A DNA stretch of 64,000 bases from Bacillota bacterium. Lineage in GTDB: Bacteria > Bacillota > Clostridia > Lachnospirales > Lachnospiraceae. The DNA lies in assembly GCA_023411215.1 (NCBI GenBank), contig JAEYOY010000076.1, positions 1 through 64,000 of the forward strand, read 5' to 3'. Made by a program: the position numbers and the translations under genes. The notes under the pieces were generated by a model. The model made no database searches, was not told the origin of the DNA, and saw only the letters and a list, made by a program, of their open reading frames with translations. Positions within the stretch are counted from its first letter, which is position 1. The number at the start of each line of letters is the position of its first letter. Shown in pieces: positions 41,525 to 51,252 of the stretch.

Positions 41525-44467
41525 CTAATTTGTTATGTACTCATAGATATCTTCTCGGACGGGGGTATCGAGAATCCAATCTATTTCAACGGCTGACTTA
41601 TCGGTATTCGCCATGATAAACTCTTTTGCACTTCCTATAGCACTCATACGTCCTAAGTAATAAAACTCTTTAGAAATTTTATCATCCTTATTCTTACGGA
41701 CAAAAAGTTCTACTTTAATACCTCTTTCCTTTGCCTTCAGAAAGTTCTGTACATCCTCCGATTGTATGGTTCTGCTTTGTTTTGATATTGCAATTAGGTG
41801 ATTAGGTGTAACGAAATGATCTTCATATTTGATGGTATCCTGAATATCAACGCCTTTGTCATAATTGATGAATACAGGAAATGTTTTCGTCTTTGCGTCA
41901 TATTTATAACCACCTATATTTAATGGCACTTCATTTGACTCCCATTCAAGCAATCGGCATACATCTTCATAAGTATATTTTTGATAAAGCTTAAAACCGC
42001 TGTCTTGATAGAGATTACTATAATCTCTTTTATTACGAGATATACCAAACGCTACTAATTCCTTAAGAATCCCACAAAAAACAGGATTGTCCAACATATC
42101 GGAAAATGCTTCGCTGATTCTATAATCCTCACCATCCGGTTCTAGAAATACACAGGCATCATAAGTCTTCTTCCCCGATCCGGTAGGAAACTCATTGGTC
42201 ATAACGTTCACAACATTTTTGATTGTCTTTCTTTCCATTTGAATATTATAATCTTTTGCTAACTTCTGTCTTAATAATCTCATTAACCCACTACGATACA
42301 CTAGCATACGATTAAGCAACTCAAGTTCATGAATTCGCTTCCCTGAAGCAAGCTTTTTAGATATGAACTCAATACACTTCTCTTCCGAAGCATTCAAACG
42401 AACCTTATAATCTTTTTCGTACTTGACCAGAAATCTATAGTAGGATCCCAGTGAATTGTTATCAAAGATTCTTAATACATCCATTTCTCCATAATCGTCA
42501 AAATCCTGCAGACTCGGAATACGTCCCAGTTTATTCTTTAGATTGGTATAGTTCTCTTTGATTAATTTGATATCACTAAAATTCGCAACATCAATCGAAC
42601 TAAAAATCCGCTTCTTGGATATCTCATCAAAATGTATCGTAGAAGAACCTGGTATAATTCGCTCTCCCTCAAGCAGATATCTTCTGATATTGTCCTTGTT
42701 ATACGTTCTGTCCCCGGATAAAGCAATCGGAATCATAAAGTTATTCATATAATTGCCGATAAAGTCCAGAATAACAACATACTCTTTATTTTCAGCCTTA
42801 CGAAGACCACGACCTAACTGTTGTATAAAAACAATCGGACTTTGAGTCGGTCTCAGCATGATAACCTGATTAATCTCCGGAATATCGACACCTTCATTAA
42901 ATATATCAATTGTAAATATATAATCAAGGGAATCGGTTCTATTATCATTTGTCAAACGTTCGATGCATTCTTCCCTTCGATCCTGTGAATCATCTCCACA
43001 CAAGAAATCAGTGCGATAACCACGTTCATTAAATTTAACAGAAAGCTCTTGTGCTTCATCCTTTCTGCTACAGAAGATTAACCCTTTTACCCTGTCCCCG
43101 CTATAGCCAAAGTATTTTGCCTTCTCTAGTACATAATCAACCCGTTCATCACACACTAATCTAGTAAAATTTCTAACCCCAGTGTTATCGTCAAACACTT
43201 CTCCATCTATCTCTAAATCCGTAATACCAAAGTAATGGAATGGGCATAACAGGTTCTCCTCTAATGCCTGCTGCAATCTAATCTCATATGCAATATTATG
43301 ATTAAACAGCGCATAGATATCAAAGCCATCTGTACGATCCGGACTTGCTGTCATCCCTAGCCAAAACCTCGGCCTGAAGTAATCCAGAATTCTATGATAG
43401 CTATCAGCGCCTGCTCTGTGAACTTCATCTATTATAATGATATCAAATTCATCACGGGCAAACCTTTCCCTTACTTCAGATTTAGCCATCATCTGCATCG
43501 TTGAAAACAGATAGTCTTCTTCGTAATTTTTCGATGTTCCGGAGATAAGGCCAAAACTCTTCGTATTGCCAAATACATTCTTAAAGCTTTTAATTGCCTG
43601 CTTTGCAATCTGCTCCCTATGTACCACAAATAAGGCTTTCTTAGGATTTTCCTCTCTGACCGCAAACGCGGAAGCATATGTTTTTCCCGTGCCTGTTGCT
43701 GAGATTAACAAAGCCTTCTCTTCTCCTGCCTCCATAAGCTTCTGTAGGTTCGCCACAAATTCTATCTGCATCTTGTTGGGCTGTAATTTGTATTGCTCAA
43801 TCGAAGGAATATCAACTTGTTTGGCGATTTCCTTCTGCTTTCTAATTATTTCATAATTAATCCTGTACTGCTCAATAAAATCCGAATAGGCTTTTGCTGA
43901 ATTCGAATTCCAGAAGGATGTGAATTCCTCCATTATATTATTTGCATATTCACCCTGCTCTGTTGATATAATCCTGGTGTTCCATTCCTTATTCATGGTC
44001 AATGCACTTGATGTAAGGTTTGAGCTTCCGACAATAATTCGGTAGATCTCGTCCTCTTTAAAAATATATCCCTTTGTGTGAAAGCCTTCCCCCTTCTCCT
44101 CTGTACAGTACATTTTTAATTCTATATTCGTATACTCTGCCAGCTTGTCCAGAGCTTTAGGTTCACTGAAGGTTAAATAGTCAGTAGTTAAGATCTGCCC
44201 CTTTATTCCCTTAATCTCCAACTCTATGAGTGTCTGCAGCAATGGTGCTAAGCCACTCATTTTTATGAATGCAACACTTATATAAAACTGATCGCATTTC
44301 AAAAGTTCATCCTCTATTGAGGACAATACCTTTCGGCCCTCTTTGTAGTTATTCGAAACAAGCATGGGCTTATAAGCCAGATTCGATGTTGTGTTCTGAT
44401 CTATAAATGCTGTTTCAAAACCCTTTGACATCTGTTCTATATTATACTTAGTCATATCCATTCCCAC
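41525..44467 (-). CDS. PLD nuclease-like / SF2 helicase / DUF3427 protein
   Basis: 980 aa. Residues ~40-200 are a phospholipase D-like nuclease domain (HTKGYIF at 130-136, GSSNLTSSAL at 147-156). Residues ~230-600 form a superfamily 2 helicase with Walker A SATGTGKTYAS (256-266), DEVH (347-350) and QLGRGLRKAENK as motif VI. Residues ~680-980 are DUF3427. Such proteins are usually found in defence-rich or accessory DNA and may act on damaged or foreign DNA; activity is unproven. The start may be the ATG at 44461 or 44455 rather than the GTG at 44467. It is the first gene of a two-gene operon with a MutT partner. Confidence 0.88.
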   Translation of the reverse strand: MGMDMTKYNIEQMSKGFETAFIDQNTTSNLAYKPMLVSNNYKEGRKVLSSIEDELLKCDQFYISVAFIKMSGLAPLLQTLIELEIKGIKGQILTTDYLTFSEPKALDKLAEYTNIELKMYCTEEKGEGFHTKGYIFKEDEIYRIIVGSSNLTSSALTMNKEWNTRIISTEQGEYANNIMEEFTSFWNSNSAKAYSDFIEQYRINYEIIRKQKEIAKQVDIPSIEQYKLQPNKMQIEFVANLQKLMEAGEEKALLISATGTGKTYASAFAVREENPKKALFVVHREQIAKQAIKSFKNVFGNTKSFGLISGTSKNYEEDYLFSTMQMMAKSEVRERFARDEFDIIIIDEVHRAGADSYHRILDYFRPRFWLGMTASPDRTDGFDIYALFNHNIAYEIRLQQALEENLLCPFHYFGITDLEIDGEVFDDNTGVRNFTRLVCDERVDYVLEKAKYFGYSGDRVKGLIFCSRKDEAQELSVKFNERGYRTDFLCGDDSQDRREECIERLTNDNRTDSLDYIFTIDIFNEGVDIPEINQVIMLRPTQSPIVFIQQLGRGLRKAENKEYVVILDFIGNYMNNFMIPIALSGDRTYNKDNIRRYLLEGERIIPGSSTIHFDEISKKRIFSSIDVANFSDIKLIKENYTNLKNKLGRIPSLQDFDDYGEMDVLRIFDNNSLGSYYRFLVKYEKDYKVRLNASEEKCIEFISKKLASGKRIHELELLNRMLVYRSGLMRLLRQKLAKDYNIQMERKTIKNVVNVMTNEFPTGSGKKTYDACVFLEPDGEDYRISEAFSDMLDNPVFCGILKELVAFGISRNKRDYSNLYQDSGFKLYQKYTYEDVCRLLEWESNEVPLNIGGYKYDAKTKTFPVFINYDKGVDIQDTIKYEDHFVTPNHLIAISKQSRTIQSEDVQNFLKAKERGIKVELFVRKNKDDKISKEFYYLGRMSAIGSAKEFIMANTDKSAVEIDWILDTPVREDIYEYITN

Positions 44468-44715
44468 TCTTCTTTTCTATTGTTTTTATAACAATATCCC
44501 TTTCTAACATTTTACATCTTTCATCTAATGTAGACAAGCCTTATTGGTATTAGATTTAAAATAGGTTTTAGTAAATAATACATTTAATGGTGGTCTACTC
44601 AACGACTACTTTTTTCTATTCCATTTCTTATGGACATCTCGGCTGTCATCTTGACGACCATGTTCTTACCATCTATCAAGCATTAAATAAGTACCTCCCG
44701 AACTTTAATACGTAT

Positions 44716-44790
44716 TCGATTCCCGTTATGTAGTTATAAAAGTGAATCGGGAAAAACAGAAATGCTAACCTACTGGTGAACGACTGCAGT
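44716..44790 (+). repeat. Decayed copy of the tRNA-Gly tail region
   Basis: CGATTCCCGTTAT (44717-44729) matches the tRNA-Gly 3' end, followed by AAAGTGAATCGGGAAAAACAG and CTACTGGTGAACGAC, which align with AAAGTGAGTCAGGAAGAATC and CCACTGGTGAGCATC at 53415-53450. It lies in the 44468-44978 gap, which otherwise holds the promoter at 44881-44909 and no gene. Confidence 0.5.
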
Positions 44791-44880
44791 ATACAAGCTT
44801 AATTAATCAATCAAAGTATCTTTTTGGCAAGTAACCTTGTCCTTGCATTCCTAATAATGGCCAATTTTTCCATTTCTTTC

Positions 44881-44909
44881 TTGTTATAATATTTATAATA
44901 ATATATAAT
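44881..44909 (+). promoter_or_regulatory. Probable promoter of the GH5 gene
   Basis: TTGTTA, 17-nt spacer, TATAAT (44904-44909), 70 nt before the GH5 start codon. The -35 is a partial match. Confidence 0.5.
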
Positions 44910-44978
44910 ACATGATAACAGTAGTGTAAATTAAGTTTTAATAAGCATGTCAATTCTATATATGAGAGAGGTAATAAC

Positions 44979-47198
44979 ATGAAAAGAAAAAGACTTGTAG
45001 TACTCTTATCCATTTTGTCATTATTTCTATCGACGCTCCCCCCGTGTTCTGGTATCATAGGCAACTCAGCAGAAGCCGCCACTACAAAATCAAGCTTTCG
45101 TGATGTTATTAAAAATAATTATGACCTTAGATCCGCATATGATTTAGGTCTAATACCGGCGGCATGGGAAAAAGATCTAGATGCTTATGTCACCTATAAA
45201 GAAGCCGTAAATCTGATTGGACAAGTTATGTCCTTGAAGAAAGGTACGCTTAATAAAAATACAGAGTTATGGATGGACAAGGTTGCAGCATCTTCCAATG
45301 CAGAGAAATCAATACTTCGCAAAGAATATGCCTCCTATATCTTCAAGTCAGCATTAGAGAATTATTACGGGGTTAAAAAAGTTTCAGAAAATAAGATTTA
45401 CGGCGCATTTGAATACGCTACAACACTCAGAAAGTATCATGATCGTTACGGTGAAGCAACTCCTTGTATGGAATATAAGCTATTTAATCAAGGCAAATCA
45501 ATCGAGATGGATTTATTTGCCGTAGCTTATGTTACTCTTCAGATCGATGAATATACGCGTACAACGATCATGGATGTCAATGACAAAGGTTATCTGAGGA
45601 TTAATGATAAGCTTACTCGTAAAGATGCAATTATTGCTGCAAAGCGATTATACTATTCCTATTTTGAGAAAAATTATATCTCCCTTGACTCTGTGAAGCC
45701 AATCAAACTAACCTCTGATCAGCTGCTAAAGGCAAAGAAGATGCCAGAGGCATCCTATGATAATATTCCATATTGGAATGGTACGGCCCTTGATAATATG
45801 ACCTATAAAAATGGTGCCCATCACACAGGAAGCTTTTACAGTAATGAAGATTTTATTATATTGAATGATCTCGGATTTGATTTTACCCGTATATTCATAA
45901 CTCGTGAATTACTTCTGGATTATAGTGATAAGAATAATATCAAAGTTTCTCAAGCATATCTTCAGAATCTTGACGCTGCCGTTGGGTGGGCTGCAGAGAA
46001 TGGTGTTCATATATGCATTTGCCTATATGATCTGCCTGGATTTGCAGGGGCATCCTCTGACATAGCCGGATATACCGACCCGACTCTTCTGGATAATACC
46101 GCAAAAGTATATCAAATGCTGGCGAGACGCTATAAGAACATACCAAACAACTTACTCAGCTTCAATCTGTTCAATGAGCCTTGGGGTCTTACACTCGATG
46201 ATGAAGATATCTATGTAAATGCTGTCCGAAGCGTACTTTCTGCAATCCGCAAGGAGTCTCCGGACCGTTTAATATTTGTTGATGGTCTTGATGGTTCTCA
46301 TATACCAATTTATTCTTTGGTCGAGGATAAAGTTGCTCAAGCATTTCATATTTACGATCCGGACCATTTCATCTATGGTAGTGCAGCCGCTGGAGGTTTT
46401 TGCTCCTCCAAGGATGCCTGGTATGTTAATAAAATATGGCCCCTTCCATATGTAAACGGGTGGTTACGGGATCCCTCTATGTATATCAAATTGCAGGGTG
46501 ATTTCCCTAAAGGTACGAAGCTTGAATTATTAATCTCTAATAATTTTGCCAAGGGTACAATTAAGCTGCTAGCAGATGATATTAACCTAGCCTCTGTTTC
46601 AATACAAGAGAATGAGTCAAAAAACGGCAAGGTGTATTCCTTGGGGGAGCTGAAGAACAAAGTTTCTGAGTTGAAGCTTCAATGGGATGGCCTCGACGGA
46701 GTGCAGATTGAAGGCATCGCCTTAATCTATCCAGAGAAGAGCAAGACGGGAGTTCGTTACCTTGGAAATGACGGAACAGACAAAGTTCTATATAACAAGA
46801 TAGTTACGATTGGATGTATTCCATACGGAACTGACGGTAACTCTACGATTATTATCGCTGCCGATGGTACCTATACGAACCCCTCTCAACAGGAACTGGC
46901 CTATGATACCTCTTACCTTGCATCACGATTAGATCCCTGGATTGAGTTTTCGAAAAAGACTGGCGTTGGTATCATGCTCCAGGAGTGGGGTGTGAATGAA
47001 TACCATAGTAAGAAGAGCACCTTGGCGTATATAAAGGATATGCTTTCTCTTCTTAAAGAAAATAATATTGCATGGAATCTATGGAGTGATACTTGGCAGT
47101 ATCTAGATACAAATCGTCCGGATGTCAATTATGAGGCTTATCGTGGATTCAGACTTGACCGTGATATGGTAAAAACGATGCAAGTATACATGAAGTGA
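44979..47198 (+). CDS. Secreted GH5-family glycoside hydrolase
   Basis: 739 aa with a signal peptide (KRLVVLLSILSLFLSTLPPC, cut near AEAA). The N-terminal ~35-235 has SLH-like features (FRDVIKNNYDLRSAYDLGLI, LTRKDAIIAAKRLY). A GH5 (cellulase-like) TIM barrel follows from ~260: acid/base E400 in FNLFNEPW, H457/Y459 in AFHIYDP, and the nucleophile E669 in MLQEWGVNEYH. Residues ~495-585 between strands 6 and 7 hold an inserted beta-sandwich-like domain (MYIKLQGDFPKGTKLEL to IEGIALIYPE), possibly carbohydrate binding. It should hydrolyse a beta-glucan or mannan outside the cell. GAGAGAGGTAATAAC precedes the ATG. Confidence 0.85.
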   Translation: MKRKRLVVLLSILSLFLSTLPPCSGIIGNSAEAATTKSSFRDVIKNNYDLRSAYDLGLIPAAWEKDLDAYVTYKEAVNLIGQVMSLKKGTLNKNTELWMDKVAASSNAEKSILRKEYASYIFKSALENYYGVKKVSENKIYGAFEYATTLRKYHDRYGEATPCMEYKLFNQGKSIEMDLFAVAYVTLQIDEYTRTTIMDVNDKGYLRINDKLTRKDAIIAAKRLYYSYFEKNYISLDSVKPIKLTSDQLLKAKKMPEASYDNIPYWNGTALDNMTYKNGAHHTGSFYSNEDFIILNDLGFDFTRIFITRELLLDYSDKNNIKVSQAYLQNLDAAVGWAAENGVHICICLYDLPGFAGASSDIAGYTDPTLLDNTAKVYQMLARRYKNIPNNLLSFNLFNEPWGLTLDDEDIYVNAVRSVLSAIRKESPDRLIFVDGLDGSHIPIYSLVEDKVAQAFHIYDPDHFIYGSAAAGGFCSSKDAWYVNKIWPLPYVNGWLRDPSMYIKLQGDFPKGTKLELLISNNFAKGTIKLLADDINLASVSIQENESKNGKVYSLGELKNKVSELKLQWDGLDGVQIEGIALIYPEKSKTGVRYLGNDGTDKVLYNKIVTIGCIPYGTDGNSTIIIAADGTYTNPSQQELAYDTSYLASRLDPWIEFSKKTGVGIMLQEWGVNEYHSKKSTLAYIKDMLSLLKENNIAWNLWSDTWQYLDTNRPDVNYEAYRGFRLDRDMVKTMQVYMK

Positions 47199-47346
47199 TA
47201 TGGCTAGTCGTATTTATTTAATTATATTAAAATAGAGCATCAGCTCGAAAGTGATACCCTTCCCTCAGAACAGACAAATTGACAAATGGTGACCATGTCT
47301 TTAACACCTGAAAAGCATTGATTCGTAATGAGAGTATTTAGAAAAA

Positions 47347-47376
47347 TAAAGCGCATCAGCCGATGCGCTTTTTATG
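47347..47376 (+). terminator. Terminator after the GH5 gene
   Basis: GCGCATCAG/CCGATGCGC stem with TTTTTATG after it. Confidence 0.9.
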
Positions 47377-47382
47377 TGTCTT

Positions 47383-47432
47383 AGAGGGTTATGGCACCTA
47401 TTTTATGATGACATAGCCCTCTATTTTGTTAG
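47383..47432. terminator. Second hairpin between convergent genes
   Basis: AGAGGGTTATG/CATAGCCCTCT, followed on the plus strand by ATTTTGTT. The left loop holds GGCACC, as do other hairpins in this block (49540, 53370). Confidence 0.7.
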
Positions 47433-47449
47433 GCTAGACTATTCCTGGC

Positions 47450-48253
47450 CTAAAATTTCACCTTAACAATACGATGGTAAGCAAAGAACCCCGAATTTTG
47501 CATGGCCTTTTGAGAGCCTATATTTTTGATGGTAGTTGAGCAAATAGGAGTTAATCCATATGTATAGCTGTCTTTTTTTAAATAAGATAATATATAGGAT
47601 GCTAGCCCTTTTCTTCGATATTCTTTGGCAACTGTAACTCCAATGTGTGCATAGCCTTTTTGACTCTCACTGATTCTTCTTTCCCCTGTTCCTAAAATTT
47701 CATTGTTTAGCTCAAATAAAAATAACTGTTGCTTTTTAATAAGATTAATACAATACGGTCTTAGCCAACTTCCTTGTATATCAACACTATTCTCATAATA
47801 TTCAATAATATTCTGTAGATCAGTCGATGTAGCTATCTTAATTTCCGTCCCTTCAAAAGGACTAACCATATCTACATGATAGATATCTTTATATAACAAT
47901 GTATGAGTATGTATTTCATTATTAAAATCTAAAAATAATGGCAAGCTTCTTATGTCAATCGTACTTACAAAACCTTCTTTTATTTTATATTCTTTTAATA
48001 TATATTTAAGTAATTCTTTCGACTCATCTATAAACTTATCTTTAATAAAATACTGCAACAATATATTGTCGTTATCTAAACAAAAATATCCAGCATCATT
48101 ATTATTAAGGACTATTCTATAATAATTCGATATGCCAATAATTGCTTCTTCCCACATATCATCCATTGGTGCAATTAGATTCTCATAGTATTCTTTTATC
48201 GCTTTACCTATTTCTTGTTTCGTAGTTTTATGAATATTTACGATCCCGTACAT
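47450..48253 (-). CDS. Two-domain GNAT acetyltransferase
   Basis: 267 aa. The N-terminal ~135 residues form a GNAT-like half without a clear acetyl-CoA loop. The C-terminal half has IGVTVAKEYRRKGLASYILSYL and KNIGSQKAMQNSGFF, a functional GNAT core. AT-rich codon use (many AAA, ATA, TTA) differs from the core genes at 30-33 kb, consistent with acquisition. The substrate is unknown. Confidence 0.8.
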   Translation of the reverse strand: MYGIVNIHKTTKQEIGKAIKEYYENLIAPMDDMWEEAIIGISNYYRIVLNNNDAGYFCLDNDNILLQYFIKDKFIDESKELLKYILKEYKIKEGFVSTIDIRSLPLFLDFNNEIHTHTLLYKDIYHVDMVSPFEGTEIKIATSTDLQNIIEYYENSVDIQGSWLRPYCINLIKKQQLFLFELNNEILGTGERRISESQKGYAHIGVTVAKEYRRKGLASYILSYLKKDSYTYGLTPICSTTIKNIGSQKAMQNSGFFAYHRIVKVKF

Positions 48254-48307
48254 TAGTTTTCCTCTTTTTATTATTATTCTTATGATATCTCTTCTACTAA
48301 CCCCTAA

Positions 48308-48952
48308 TTAGAGAGTCTCTATAAGTTTCTGAATCTTCGAGTGTGAAATTAAATATACATTGCCAATAATGTCGATTTTGTCGTCCTTTACACGTACAGC
48401 ACCATCTTTGTCTGCCGCAACATAAATATCCATTTTTTCTGACAAAGGGAAACGTTCCTCAATCAACACTGTGCTATCATGATCAAAATGAGCTTCAAAA
48501 GAAAAGTGATTGAGAGCCATACCTTTATAAACAGTTCCTTCATCCACATATTCCTTGCACATGCTCATCCCACCAGCACTTGTTCCCATTACAACAGCAT
48601 TACTTCTTTTCATCAAATCCAATAATTCATTTTCCATCAAAAGGTGCATTTGGTACTGAGGGCTTCCACCACACAAGAAAACGACAGAGGCGTTTTGAAT
48701 TAATCGATGGGCATCTTCCTTCTGCGTACGGTGATCAATTAAATGATATTCATCGAAGAATATGTTAGCCTGATTAAACCATGTCCTTTCATAAACATCA
48801 TCAATATTAACCTGCTCATCATTATAATCAGGTGATTCAGCACTAATCCAAACAAGAGATTTTCTATCTACTATATCCTCATGTAACACATTGGTTAACT
48901 TCTCGGAAAAGCCCTTATCATAAAACCAATCTAAGTAATAATGCGTCTTCAT
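48308..48952 (-). CDS. Peptidase E-like (S51) protein
   Basis: 214 aa from the ATG at 48952, nine nt after ATGGAGG. VVFLCGGSPQYQMHLL and the nucleophile elbow VVMGTSAGGMSMCKEY are those of S51 peptidases (aspartyl dipeptidase, cyanophycinase-like), with a class I glutamine amidotransferase-like fold. The 25 extra residues in the longer frame look non-coding. The substrate could be Asp-X dipeptides. It precedes the GNAT gene on the same strand. Confidence 0.8.
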   Translation of the reverse strand: MKTHYYLDWFYDKGFSEKLTNVLHEDIVDRKSLVWISAESPDYNDEQVNIDDVYERTWFNQANIFFDEYHLIDHRTQKEDAHRLIQNASVVFLCGGSPQYQMHLLMENELLDLMKRSNAVVMGTSAGGMSMCKEYVDEGTVYKGMALNHFSFEAHFDHDSTVLIEERFPLSEKMDIYVAADKDGAVRVKDDKIDIIGNVYLISHSKIQKLIETL

Positions 48953-48983
48953 TTGTAATAACCTCCATATGTAATATTTACAT

Positions 48984-49142
48984 TTATCTGTTATGCTTAT
49001 CAAAATCCATAGCGCCAGGCAAATCAAAAATGTTATAGTAATAATATTTTAAAGCAGAAACAACTCCCAAAGGAAGAGTCAACGGAGTAATTCCATAAAT
49101 ATCCATATTAATGTTATCAAATTTCGCTTCATGCTTAACCAT
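48984..49142 (-). CDS. Possible short gene or 3' remnant
   Basis: A 52-codon frame, MVKHEAKFDNINMDIYGITP, then LTLPLGVVSALKYYYYNIFD and LPGAMDFDKHNR, ends 30 nt before the peptidase start. It has no evident ribosome binding site and looks like the C-terminus of a larger protein, but I cannot name the family. The rest of 49143-49760 holds only the hairpins listed. Confidence 0.3.
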   Translation of the reverse strand: MVKHEAKFDNINMDIYGITPLTLPLGVVSALKYYYYNIFDLPGAMDFDKHNR

Positions 49143-49535
49143 ATACGCTTAACTAAATACAATTTCATTCTCTTAAAAATGTATAATCCCTATTCAACAG
49201 ATTGAGTTGTTACTTGAATATGGTGTTTCAACATCAAAGAATGTAAAGCGTTTCTATTGATAATATTTCTTCATTCGATTCGACCTCCAATTACATAAAC
49301 AAAACAGAGCTTATTTGAAATTGTCATATGATTACAATAATACAGTAATATACATATTACTACAAGGTTAATTCTGGTATCTGCAGTTTTCACATTAATT
49401 TTTGTTGCTTTTACACACTCAAACAACAATCAAATTAACGTATTATGTCAGTTTAAATTATACGCAAAGTATAGCCTTAACTTAACCTAATGCTACCAAT
49501 TGACTCCTATTCTGTGACAAAAAACAAGAGTTCAA

Positions 49536-49582
49536 AATAGAGGTCTATGGCACCGATTGGGTGGCAAAGACCTCTATTATTA
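49536..49582. terminator. Hairpin with GGCACC loop
   Basis: AATAGAGGTCT / AGACCTCTATT, an 11-bp stem with ATGGCACCGATTGGGTGGCAA in the loop region. No gene ends immediately next to it on either strand. Confidence 0.6.
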
Positions 49583-49728
49583 TGTAACTGTATTAACCAT
49601 AAAAAGTGGAGACAGCAAGAAAAGAGTAAGGCCACTGGCGATCAGCTTTTATTCCAATCATCACGGATAATCATAATGAATCTTATTCTGATCAAACTTC
49701 TCTTTCTTAATAACGGTTTCCGCTGGAT

Positions 49729-49773
49729 AACCGATTGAAATAATCGTTAATGGTTTATATTCAATCGGTTTCA
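49729..49773 (-). terminator. Terminator overlapping the Gfo/Idh stop
   Basis: Minus strand AAACCGATTGAA / TTCAATCGGTT stem that begins within the last codons of the oxidoreductase gene. Confidence 0.5.
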
Positions 49774-50990
49774 AGAGAGAACCGCGTGTGGTTGCAGTCA
49801 GTTCTGTTTATCCACTTGCCGCGGGTGAAGTCCGGAATTTCCATCGGAGCACCTCCTCTGGCGATAGACGCCTCAGACAGTGGGGTAATCGCCATCCACG
49901 CTGCCATGTCATAAGTATCGATGGCTGGCTGCTCGCCGTTTCTGATACCCTCGAAGAAGGCTTCATACAACAGCCAGTCCATGCCATCGTGGGAGCCCCG
50001 AATTCCCTCTTCCTGGTAACGCTTCCAGATGGGATGTTCATACTGTTCGTAGTATATCTCGCGGTTTTCGTGCTTTTCGTTGCCCTCTTCTCCCAGAGAG
50101 TCGAGAAAGACCGCCTTCTCCCACTCGTTATAGGCGCCAAGAGTACCGCGAACAGTAAAACCACGGTTGTAATTACGGGGCAAGGTAGTGTCGAGAGTCA
50201 GGGTTATAAGCTCGCCGCCTGCACACTTGATGGTAGTTTTGACGATATCCCCCTGCTTAAAGGAATAGTCCCGTAACGCAGGGTCAACGCCTTCATGCAA
50301 ACGCGCATATTCATTCAACCCCCATGCACCTGTAGCCATGGAAGTAAGGGAAACCATACGGTTGCCGCGGTTGATGCCTAGAACCTTAGCGATGGGGCCT
50401 AACTCGTGAGTAGGATAATTCTCACAGCAACGGTTCTGGTAATTGCGAAGTCTGTAATGACGGTTCTCCTTGCCACAGCACACCTCTTCACGTAGGTCGT
50501 GATGATAACCGCCCTCGCAACAAACAATCTTCCCAAAGAGTCCCTGTTTAACCATATTCAACACCATCAACTCGTCGCGGCCGTAACAACAGTTCTCCAT
50601 CAGCATTGCATGGTTGCCGGTTTCCTCATAGGTACGGATGAGATCCCAACAGTCTTCCAGAGCATATGCGCCACCGACTTCGCAGCCTACATGCTTACCT
50701 GCACGCATAGCGGCAATAGTAGCGGGGATGTGGTTCTCCCACGCAGACATAATGATAACAACCTCCACCTCAGGGTCATTTATAACCTCCATGTATTCAA
50801 CGGTAATTTTCGGTGTGCTTCCATTGAGCTTTATAACACAGTCCCGTGCTCTCTGGACTCTGTCCTCATACACGTCACAGACGTGGACAATCTTAATGCC
50901 CTCCATGAGGCAGAGAATATTTTCGAGGATGCTGTATCCTCTTTCACCGAGGCCGATAAGGCCAAGCTTGAGTTCTTTCTTTTCTTTCAT
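49761..50990 (-). CDS. Gfo/Idh/MocA family oxidoreductase
   Basis: 409 aa. Rossmann motif LGLIGLGERGYSILENI, HVCDVYEDR, the GKHVGCEVGGAY segment of the family's EKP site (EVG here), and the C-terminal beta-sheet domain with YPTHELGPIAKVLGI. This NAD(P)-dependent sugar oxidoreductase resembles those acting on glycosides (for example family 109-like enzymes). It pairs with a DUF4091 protein upstream on the same strand, which supports a role in breaking down plant or host glycans. GC-rich codons set it apart from neighbours. Confidence 0.88.
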   Translation of the reverse strand: MKEKKELKLGLIGLGERGYSILENILCLMEGIKIVHVCDVYEDRVQRARDCVIKLNGSTPKITVEYMEVINDPEVEVVIIMSAWENHIPATIAAMRAGKHVGCEVGGAYALEDCWDLIRTYEETGNHAMLMENCCYGRDELMVLNMVKQGLFGKIVCCEGGYHHDLREEVCCGKENRHYRLRNYQNRCCENYPTHELGPIAKVLGINRGNRMVSLTSMATGAWGLNEYARLHEGVDPALRDYSFKQGDIVKTTIKCAGGELITLTLDTTLPRNYNRGFTVRGTLGAYNEWEKAVFLDSLGEEGNEKHENREIYYEQYEHPIWKRYQEEGIRGSHDGMDWLLYEAFFEGIRNGEQPAIDTYDMAAWMAITPLSEASIARGGAPMEIPDFTRGKWINRTDCNHTRFSLETD

Positions 50991-51252
50991 TGTAAAATCG
51001 TCCTTTCAGTTCAATTGACATCTGTAACATATATTGAGCTAATTCTTGAGCATATGTAAATTATTCTTTAGTTTCTTGAGCTATTGAAATATATACATTC
51101 TTATCCTTCCGGTCAGTATTGATGAATATAATATGAGATTTGCCGTTTTAAGTTTTGGTTGTCGCAAAAGTCAGGATATAAAGGGTTCTACTTCTTTGCA
51201 ATAAGCTATGCCTCTTAACAGGGCGTAATTTTTCATCCGCATACTTTAGGAG

